From Mogibacterium sp. (lineage in GTDB: Bacteria > Bacillota > Clostridia > Peptostreptococcales > Anaerovoracaceae), in NCBI GenBank assembly GCA_017515425.1, contig JAFWFU010000007.1, positions 89,800 to 153,799 of the forward strand: a stretch of DNA of 64,000 nt, written 5' to 3'. Under the pieces are notes generated by a model that saw only the letters and a program-made list of their open reading frames with translations, had not been told where the DNA came from and searched no databases. This document shows positions 60,501-64,000 of the stretch, piece after piece. The position numbers and the translations under genes are program-made. Each line of letters begins with the position of its first letter. Position 1 is the stretch's first letter.

Positions 60501-61503
60501 TTTCAATTGCAGACGCCTTTCCCAGATCTGTATGTATATCGGTATCCGATGCTCCATAGGATATTATGAGGTCGCAAATGCCGTCGTTGTCAGCGTCTCC
60601 CGAGGTCAGATCTATATTGTTGTATACATTTGTCGCATAGCGAGGATTCGAGGGATCATCACTTATTTGAATGATCTCGTCCCGAGTGACAGGCAGCATA
60701 TAGTTCCATGCCGTCCTCCATGATTCCTTCCTATAAGGATCTTCACAATCTTTTCCGTCTATAAGATCGTAAATCACGACCTTCGCCTTTGACGAGGCGT
60801 TCGGAGCGGGAGAGTATACCGCGATCTCATCTATCGAGTCCTTGTCGAAGTCGCCCGCCGTTATCTGGAGCTGTGACTGTATCAGGTGGTCTTGCGGTAG
60901 GTCCGATTCCGGCAGTTCCCCGATGATGAAGGCATTGGAAGCAGCCCCCGTTGCGGGATTGACAATCTTCATATAGATACGCTTGTCGCTGTTCGGGAGA
61001 GGTGGATAATTGTAATTAGTATAGATGATGGCAAGGGCTTCGTCTCTGCCGTCGCCGTTTATGCCGAATTTGACAGCCGTATTGAAAGCATTTCTGTCGC
61101 CCAGATTGCCGGGAATCGCAGCTATTCTGCTCGCCTCAAAACTGCTGTACTCACCGTCCAGCTTGGTGTCATGTCCGAACAAAAAGGCTTGCTGCGAGTC
61201 CTTGTCCACGCGCAGGAGCTCCTCTATCTCCCTGACGGTGGTGACGTCTGAGCCATAAGGATTGGTGCCAGCGTCCGCATCATATGCCGCCGGCATCTCC
61301 GATATATCGAAGCCGAGCGATTTCAGCACTCCCCCCGTCTTGTCAAAATCAGCGTCATCTCCTTCGTCCGTGGAGACTACGGCAGCATATACATCAGCCG
61401 TAAATCCTCCCAGCCATTTGAATCCCTCTGTAGCCGGTCCTGCAAACACCATTGCAAGAATGACCGCAATAAGGAAAAATGAATACTTAAATCTGCTCAA
61501 CAT
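51583..61503 (-). CDS. Giant secreted multidomain protein with FG-GAP, FN3, Ig, InlB-type, GLUG and Big_2 domains
   Basis: A 3306-residue exported protein. A signal peptide (FKYSFFLIAVILAMVFAGP, cleavage near DVYAAV) leads. FG-GAP/VCBS calcium-binding repeats (GDFDKDSIDEIAVY, GDADNDGICDLIIS, GDTDGDGNEDMFFGG; about 150-540) should form a beta-propeller. FN3 (about 954-1060) and Ig-like (1071-1165) domains follow, then Ig/Big_5-like (about 1170). InlB-type repeats with KVSKWMV and HFVEWHW lie at about 1520-1680, and a GLUG-like parallel-beta segment at about 2100-2300. Ig (2668), Big_2 domains (about 2964, 3045) and a final FN3 (about 3211-3306) end it. No sorting signal. A short 15-bp repeat run encodes an NATGNNAAGNSAAG segment near residue 880. 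The ATG at 61503 has GAGGAGAAAAAG upstream. Confidence 0.9.
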   Translation of the reverse strand: MLSRFKYSFFLIAVILAMVFAGPATEGFKWLGGFTADVYAAVVSTDEGDDADFDKTGGVLKSLGFDISEMPAAYDADAGTNPYGSDVTTVREIEELLRVDKDSQQAFLFGHDTKLDGEYSSFEASRIAAIPGNLGDRNAFNTAVKFGINGDGRDEALAIIYTNYNYPPLPNSDKRIYMKIVNPATGAASNAFIIGELPESDLPQDHLIQSQLQITAGDFDKDSIDEIAVYSPAPNASSKAKVVIYDLIDGKDCEDPYRKESWRTAWNYMLPVTRDEIIQISDDPSNPRYATNVYNNIDLTSGDADNDGICDLIISYGASDTDIHTDLGKASAIERSVPSKSVLLYGSDKGQMLKNSQDLSFDGLSLIRVAFAFGDTDGDGNEDMFFGGQFRSGQAYNTSRVLGCYRYDEGSKKMKLEAIENMEIVSGSIGQGVFNSANGWDGEYLSSPLMKVNIAVGDILGEGNNAKIYMDSVIYSVNDGDFAIVDELEDSSVDAEGKPLGSQIFTDMKKGYNNDPAKNARYYEFGAHAGDFTGSGSDYVLVDRVSVKKKPDIGGNSTIDYCKEAKSSIIIQKKVNDSLTLDAKHEGKEYNNYGSGTPFLTAAVDSDSDSLVATYTGEHKIVYDEPQVSAVLAAPPYYKDAVNYDNGDMLKYCSTSYGKKKGDNAEGSDPYKGNLSVKLNCEEGAEQGDRFMADLSRGWSRPETWGYVDESEKEESYSYAGGEGAVVLHSTPKENYLYKLEGVIVADDGSYNAFEQDMTVSRSYRDVRQVLTLKDYNDIQKNYHRELPDVSQIIQSEEGYPATYPKSQNDIPQYAKERLDGNVLEKDLVMTEGGVIGKPAAIAMGKEWTGAAYGNGKETQSFSYTKAVNGRNNATGNNAAGNSAAGGSANSYTEEHDFAGSVADMPRAIKGSGYDFSWKLLKYDISYSENGYSFNFPVVTYMVDNAVSPPELPENITQDFDNTTDSQIALSWDYSVESPKEFNIYRNEGLFGGGYTKIGTVNGSDYRVKKDENGVTVKDGKGRMVKEYGFTDEGLSANQKYQYKIKAIGQTSPSESVFSHEIEAMTFAGTKPEVSLSTDKLTIYPDSSYTLRAQLSDPENYQSNISYQWQKYDGKTCKWVDLVGCNTAEIKFYKSAKADEGSYRCCLGLVRKDGGSQKISIYTEPCKAVYSLREVRLGEISTYEGSGNSATNTGLRVDVFSKNGGGISKPSGNVIFTIAGANATFKIEGKVNEAAGRVDIKSIEDKIGAIAQQNFTDGGYVITARYEGDAIFYPGDAPWEYHYLRNITESKVLSLKSAYYFGEDIMKGAGLFEYKKNSNGGITRVDRTEDIKCVKFFKTNEYGEKMSEVDAMKLAETGGRAEVPLHEDLADRALVEVYSNEAGSGTPLAGALIKVKKIGINISVRDKMTGTGDLLEFIDEDDVDLSADTTVELGKMNIHNPGEKKSLYDYLVFNYYGQNGDFMYDSDNATLHKDEFIAADYSVLPALRNDIVKKFYTPILTGGRFTVVGNYYHISASAADTNTGSVEMIAPDKLKEINQAGYAGGTKITLKAVPNKGFKVSKWMVNECGVREYTLSGAERIDYTVKSKDTEGDGKITIKAVMEPKDNILSYGVKGNGSISIEPAKISSGDTVLAGTQLKFTAVPDEGWHFVEWHWSNIGGSDSISTGTALENGSNEKTYTMPDNAAVLYAVFTRDSLDITASADLEISYINDGSDPLIDVGEEVETDRGRKVPLGTEVRVKLRPGMEIAEGAQWTVQAKTAEGMINLPISEMLYQGRAGCKFRLEHPTDTGIVLTGCSISIETVRGRYAVEAKNEFDDRADFTIYVDGEEMQGNPIFDIEAGTRIDVKAKARRGYQIEYWNVNGENVDVNDNTYSTVLTRNTIIQTGTKKDNEVSLKFKAEGGGKGKYVITDKNGDKIEEVFEGSNNTTATAYKGESVIVSAADDEANYLLTEILVNGEKQQINEGSAEIENLSEDTDIVCKFTPNSYVNLEFEKNAREYDPAITDEDGSKIEIGKILKVAKGEAYKFSVVVDKKADLLAEVRAGGGQPVKLEPLSGPVDVNANNVKYEFTIDRVEADTKVTVSDCSKMYIYNEEDLKQYFEALAKNESTTYKQPSAVLMNDINAGSLVLTSLSSSSATQFDGQGHCISGLSVGSKENCVKKYYGLFGDLKSGGYVKDVCFKDLSIYAEADADGYSGMITHLNQGIIRRVSVVESVLGINKNSSNNKAEQAGCFAMNNHGTIENCLVRGLLVENKDMNDNSLGAACGIAVFNQKKNDGISGNGVIRNNYVEKLTYYAKESTSQKEALNSVIILDDAGKHGGSLDNSSNIYKQSYGVNCTFGTNAFTKTNNKNDQQKAEEEAKMPEFTRKIARLLNDMAGEKIWGTSDSQDKRMRLIRVKEDADEDIKEVTAPIKVDFTSTKDPITRYYYPGLCDLPNAPYRPPMELYVGWVIDGVAYDVTKDSPAKVELWKDQMVEMAINPDEWPIGLYHRDENDNPFDIRYYNDVVRAMKDAEADPGRFLQELRIRGHVSMDNYSFIVSDKTSVVFAYDGSFVIGKDAQLINNGSIYFSNKNGTNKYHKYGTIENYGTIKIDINGFYNYGSPFENHGEGKIEERDRIICLPHRFGKWTYADAPETEGEHANEWKRSNVCSVCGYGAEEYIKANPQPSKVKTLEILTEPNKVQYEEGDLFSDEGMTLIANLTDGGRALVTNYDMLLKMNGEEEKELKRGDELNKRGSGTVSLKYGSLKASFAISVKNTKTQTLTLKPESLDLNIGGYGTITAAAENAGDGAELIWTVDDATTAKFYVKNEESGEMEKVNSITTKLSEDANNIAEAQVMIVGAKEGNAVVTASFESQTGVKIEKECRIAVSDSSDKVLITYNGKSISGQTLSFAISDHHITLGGDSTVENDTFTWEIVGGSSAVLEVSSSGRVTFKGTGTAAVNLISNATGARDICIIRVYRNADDVQISDTDLEMKKGDTRSLIAKLLPLDAEGTVKWSSSDESVATVTSDGKVTAVGEGSAEITAELESPGLGSAVCKVTVKEEAISLSLSGSEVKVQNGKDITLSAELKPGSLSGDIVWKSSDPSVATVSEKGVVTGMSPGTAIITASYSKKEGVSASCTVDVYEPTLTVELSKETYIYDGKVKMPKVTVKSGNKVLGSNLTSSNAEVLIIHNGENHKMPGIYTVSVVARDWHYGSGEASYVIKVKPVAIKKVSKQGNKITVRWKKAGKKNITGYKIRYSTQKSMQGAKTKTVKNRKNTRAVIGGLKGGRTYYVQVRTYVKKRGIYYYSEWSKTKTVKINKGSR

Positions 61504-61583
61504 CTTTTTCTCCTCGCACAAATACCTATAATCAACTTTAACAAGAGACATTCCCTTCGCACGGGTTCAGCCGTAAAAGCCGG

Positions 61584-61625
61584 TCGTCAGCTGGTTGACA
61601 GCTGCTCAAACCGCAGCTGACGGCG
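61584..61625 (-). promoter_or_regulatory. Leader stem-loop with three CAGCTG boxes
   Basis: CGTCAGCTG and CAGCTGACG pair on the minus-strand leader of the giant gene; a third CAGCTG lies between them (positions 61588, 61599 and 61614). The middle box can pair with either outer box, giving alternative stems. Confidence 0.5.
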
Positions 61626-61643
61626 AAGAGCATCTTACTCCCG

Positions 61644-61652
61644 ATTGTATCA
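61644..61652 (-). promoter_or_regulatory. Candidate promoter -10 of the giant gene
   Basis: On the minus strand TGATACAAT (extended -10; hexamer at 61644-61649). The -35 is poor. It would give a leader of about 135 nt containing the CAGCTG stem-loop. The 20-bp array starts about 30 bp upstream. Confidence 0.45.
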
Positions 61653-61679
61653 ATTTTTGCGGTATAAAATAAAGAAACT

Positions 61680-61800
61680 TGCACGAACGTTGTCTAAACT
61701 GCACGAAAGTTGATTAAGCTGCATGAAAGTTGTCCAGGCTGGACGAAAGCAGACCAAACTGTGCGAAAGATGTCCAAGCTTCGCGGAAGTTAATTTTTCG
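61680..61800. repeat. Six units of an exact 20-bp tandem repeat
   Basis: Units begin at 61681, 61701, 61721, 61741, 61761 and 61781, each close to GCACGAAAGTTGTCCAAACT and exactly 20 bp long, diverging by substitutions only. It lies upstream of the giant gene promoter and downstream of rpiB. Confidence 0.9.
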
Positions 61801-61933
61801 GTATTGCGGCACAAAAACAGTCCCCTCGATTTTTTAATCGAAGGGGAGTATTTTTGTTTAGATCTGCTGCATCCTATCTTAATACCGTTGCGCCGTTTTG
61901 AAGATATAAACGGCTTTAGGTTCTTCTGAGCAG
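61801..61933. other. Intergenic segment between the 20-bp array and rpiB
   Basis: Contains CCCCTCGATTTTTTAATCGAAGGGG-type dyad near 61822-61850 (arms CCCCTCGATT and AATCGAAGGGG), which may end rpiB transcription on the minus strand, although no long T-run follows there. No gene seen. Confidence 0.55.
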
Positions 61934-62371
61934 TCAGAAATCCAAATCTTCTATCTCGTTCACGCGGCGTTCATGCCTGCCGCCTTCAAATTCCGTATTC
62001 AGCCACTCATCCACCATGGCAAACGCCAAATCCTTATCCACTACGTTTGCGCCAAAGCAAAGCACATTTGCGTTGTTATGCTGCTTCGTCATATGGGCGG
62101 TATGCACGGAATGTACGAGTCCTGCTCTTACGCCCGGCACTTTATTGGCAGCCATGCTGATACCTATGCCGGAACTGCATATACAGATACCCTGCTCGGC
62201 TTCCCCACTCGCCACAGCCTTGCCTACGGCATGACCGTACTTTGGATAATCGACCGACTCAGTTGAATGGCAGCCCATATCCAATACTTCATATCCATCG
62301 GAAGTCAGTTTTTTCTTAACCGCCTCTTTCAATTCAAATGCCGCGTGGTCGCAGCCTATCGCTATCTTCAT
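61934..62371 (-). CDS. rpiB: Ribose-5-phosphate isomerase B
   Basis: A 145-residue isomerase linking ribulose 5-phosphate and ribose 5-phosphate. KIAIGCDHAAFELKEAVKK, SVDYPKYGHAV, GICICSSGIGISMAANK (Cys nucleophile/base region) and RAGLVHSVHTAHMTKQHNNANVLCFGA are the RpiB/LacAB signatures. The ATG at 62371 has AAGGAAGAG upstream; a longer frame to 62449 lies in the leader. Confidence 0.94.
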   Translation of the reverse strand: MKIAIGCDHAAFELKEAVKKKLTSDGYEVLDMGCHSTESVDYPKYGHAVGKAVASGEAEQGICICSSGIGISMAANKVPGVRAGLVHSVHTAHMTKQHNNANVLCFGANVVDKDLAFAMVDEWLNTEFEGGRHERRVNEIEDLDF

Positions 62372-62463
62372 TTTCTCTTCCTTTCTCTGAATCACGTTGT
62401 ACCGTGTCCTTATCGGATATCGAATAACGGTGCAACACTTTGAATCCATGATGAACCAAAATT

Positions 62464-62492
62464 ATTTTAACAAAATGACCGTCCCATGTAAA
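62464..62492 (-). promoter_or_regulatory. rpiB promoter
   Basis: On the minus strand TTTACA (62487-62492), 17-bp spacer, TAAAAT (62464-62469), giving a leader of about 85 nt. Confidence 0.65.
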
Positions 62493-62821
62493 CGACCGAA
62501 GCCGCCGAACGGTCATTCCCAAAGCCACGGATACCACGCTCGCACATCCATCATTTTGCAATCGGTATTTGTTAAATCTTAACGCTGATTATCTGTACTC
62601 TAGACAATAGCTTTGCCGCTATCAGCATTCCGTGAAGGGAAGCGAAGCACAGGTGTAGCAGTGCCTACGACAAATTTCGCTGACACAGCAAAGGATGCTG
62701 ATGGTTGTGAAGATACGCACGTTTTAGGTGTTACATAGTGGATATTATCGTTTTTTCTTTCTTTCACTGTCAAATATAGTATGTCCACGGCAGCAACTAA
62801 TTGCATAACCTCGGACTTATC
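62493..62821. other. Intergenic region with an unexplained open frame
   Basis: A minus-strand frame (62600-62806) includes the phrase PSASFAVSAKFVVGTATPVL but has no ribosome site, and a TTGACA box lies within it. GCATTCCGTG / AGCAC / GCATCC-type partial repeats occur. It may be a decayed fragment or an uncharacterised RNA. I do not call a gene. Confidence 0.4.
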
Positions 62822-63622
62822 CTATAATCTAACATTCTTTCCAACTACGAAAATCACACCTACTCCCCTTTTTACAGTGGTATTTCCGCATTTTGTATCT
62901 ACCCAGTCTCCTTTTCGCATGTATTTTTTCCACAATTCACCTTTGTATGTGCGAGTATTAACATAAGCGCTTGCGTTTCGTTTATGTTTGGCTTTGACTT
63001 TTATCTCTTGAGTGTCTGATACGGTATCCATCTTCGAAAAAGATATTCCATAAGCCGCTTCAAGCTGTGCTTTTACAATCTTTACCGGCACTTCAATCCC
63101 TGCCGACGCCGAGAATGAATGTGTGCGTGATATAGCCTCTGATATCGTCATACTTCCGCCGGGGTAGCGATACCATGAGGAGCGTATCAATTTCCCTTGG
63201 GAATCAGAAGAACCCTTCTTTTTTACATAATATGATGTGGATCCTGAAGCTTTTATCTGATTGATACTTTTTTGATTCTCTGATGCTTGGATATCCTCGT
63301 TCTGTGCCGGGTCTTCTCTCTCCATTCCCAAGACTTCTTCCGGTTCTAGGATTGGTATATATCTAATCTCTTCAATATTTTCAGGATTCTCTAAAGAATA
63401 TTCTTTCGCTATCAGGTCAATCACAGCCGGGTCCGTAAATGATTGCTCTCCCTCGCAGTATTCCAGATTGGCAATTTCGCGCTCAACATCTATTATCGTT
63501 CTGTTTCTTATTCCTTTCTCGATATATGTATTATCTGTATTATCTGTTGCATGAGTAGGCGCTGCTGCCATCAATATTAGCATTGCGACACAGATTGCTG
63601 ATGCAACTTTTTTCTTAAGCAT
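62822..63622 (-). CDS. Secreted protein of unknown function
   Basis: A 266-residue exported protein with a clear signal peptide (SAICVAMLILMAAAPTHA). The N-terminal half is acidic. The C-terminal half (about 125-266) is beta-rich with alternating Ser/Thr (RTHSFSASAGIEVPVKIVKA, EAAYGISFSKMDTVSDTQEI), the style of pore-forming or surface-binding beta domains, but no family is certain. ACGGAGGATTAATT precedes the ATG. It follows the DUF6147-like gene on the same strand and may share its transcript. Confidence 0.8.
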   Translation of the reverse strand: MLKKKVASAICVAMLILMAAAPTHATDNTDNTYIEKGIRNRTIIDVEREIANLEYCEGEQSFTDPAVIDLIAKEYSLENPENIEEIRYIPILEPEEVLGMEREDPAQNEDIQASENQKSINQIKASGSTSYYVKKKGSSDSQGKLIRSSWYRYPGGSMTISEAISRTHSFSASAGIEVPVKIVKAQLEAAYGISFSKMDTVSDTQEIKVKAKHKRNASAYVNTRTYKGELWKKYMRKGDWVDTKCGNTTVKRGVGVIFVVGKNVRL

Positions 63623-63699
63623 AATTAATCCTCCGTGATTTTTTATCGATTCATCTTGAAATATCTTTCTCGTTTTCTGACCTTCATCTTATTCGTCAG

Positions 63700-64000
63700 T
63701 CAGCTTGTTGCCGCACCGCTGTGCTTGGTAATGGTCTCGCTTTTGGAGCCTTTGTATACGTTTACGACACTTTTTACCCTGTAGATGCCACGGCTGACAG
63801 TCTCCGACTTGGTTAACGTAAAGGTTCTGGCATTTTTTGATGAGCTCCAGCTCCTAAATGTAACCCACGAGCCCTTCACTTTCCTTTGAAGTTCCATGGA
63901 AACAGTTATCTTGGTTGTGCCTGTTTTGCCTTTTACCTCCGTGCTGCAAGTGGCATTGCCGCTTCTCACAGAAATATCTGCTGCTACGCGTTCCGTGTTA
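63700..64000 (-). CDS. DUF6147-like secreted protein, N-terminus outside window
   Basis: The frame is open from the stop at 63700 through base 64000 with no stop, so the gene continues past the edge. The visible 100 residues contain TTKITVSMELQRKVKGSWVT and IYRVKSVVNVYKGSKSE, resembling the DUF6147 family of small exported clostridial proteins. Any internal GTG start near 63969 is unlikely to be the true one. Confidence 0.7.
   Translation of the reverse strand, partial: NTERVAADISVRSGNATCSTEVKGKTGTTKITVSMELQRKVKGSWVTFRSWSSSKNARTFTLTKSETVSRGIYRVKSVVNVYKGSKSETITKHSGAATS

Noticed and set aside
62600-62806. A 68-codon minus-strand frame upstream of rpiB
   Set aside because: A TTGACA promoter-like box lies in its first part and there is no Shine-Dalgarno site; left as unexplained.
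1-64000. tRNA or rRNA genes
   Set aside because: No cloverleaf, CCA end or rRNA-like sequence was noticed on either strand by reading; a tRNA scan would settle this.

Overview
The window looks like chromosome of a low-GC Gram-positive anaerobe, most likely a member of the Clostridia. The evidence is strong Shine-Dalgarno sites (AGGAGG type), ScpA/ScpB, a class B sortase, a PPi-type phosphofructokinase, YtrA-type GntR/ABC and YdbS/YdbT-like genes, DUF1858 and DUF6147 proteins, and very large secreted Ig-like proteins. I cannot place it reliably below class. Almost every gene is on the minus strand. The plus-strand exceptions are a small secreted-protein/phosphoribosyltransferase pair (11.1-13.1 kb), an IS30-bounded island (31.9-35.3 kb) and a HipA-like kinase (43.2-44.3 kb).

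Region by region. 1-10.9 kb is an exopolysaccharide operon read right to left: an ER-type signal-peptidase-like protein, an HprK-like ATPase, a membrane Ig-like protein, two consecutive Wzz/BY-kinase fusions with Tyr/Gly-rich tails, a priming sugar transferase, two GT4 and one GT2 glycosyltransferases, an EpsG-like polymerase, and rfbD (cut by the window edge). 13.1-19.9 kb is housekeeping: sortase B, rluB, scpB, scpA, truA, prepilin peptidase, an alpha/beta hydrolase and arginase. At 19.95-20.24 kb is a candidate type I toxin-antitoxin element with a 23-residue hydrophobic peptide. 20.4-27.2 kb encodes a 2271-residue secreted protein with twelve Ig-like repeats. 27.2-31.8 kb holds a G-depleted intergenic stretch, an AAA/DUF4143 ATPase preceded by an exact 40-bp-period array, pfp, cdd and a DUF1858 gene. 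31.9-35.3 kb is an accessory island between IS30-like inverted repeats; it carries unknown genes, a gene broken by two in-frame stops, a DUF2335 membrane protein and a decayed IS30 transposase. 35.5-51.5 kb is mixed metabolism and envelope: GNAT, DUF4230, YczE-like, two PH-domain proteins, lpdA, lplA, DUF937, a HipA-like kinase on a probably leaderless mRNA, a C_GCAxxG_C_C protein, prmA with two low-complexity insertions, a GntR-ABC operon and tyrS. 51.6-61.5 kb encodes a 3306-residue secreted multidomain protein. The window ends with rpiB and two small secreted proteins.

The most unusual global feature is a set of decayed tandem duplications whose period is kept exactly (20, 35, 36, 37, 39 or 40 bp) despite substitutions. 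They lie in intergenic regions throughout the window. In-frame versions (15, 27 and 36 bp) sit inside genes, including the conserved methyltransferase gene prmA. Separately, the 49.6-50.1 kb intergenic region carries an array of oriented TACACA-type sites. All functional calls come from reading the sequence; no database search was run.
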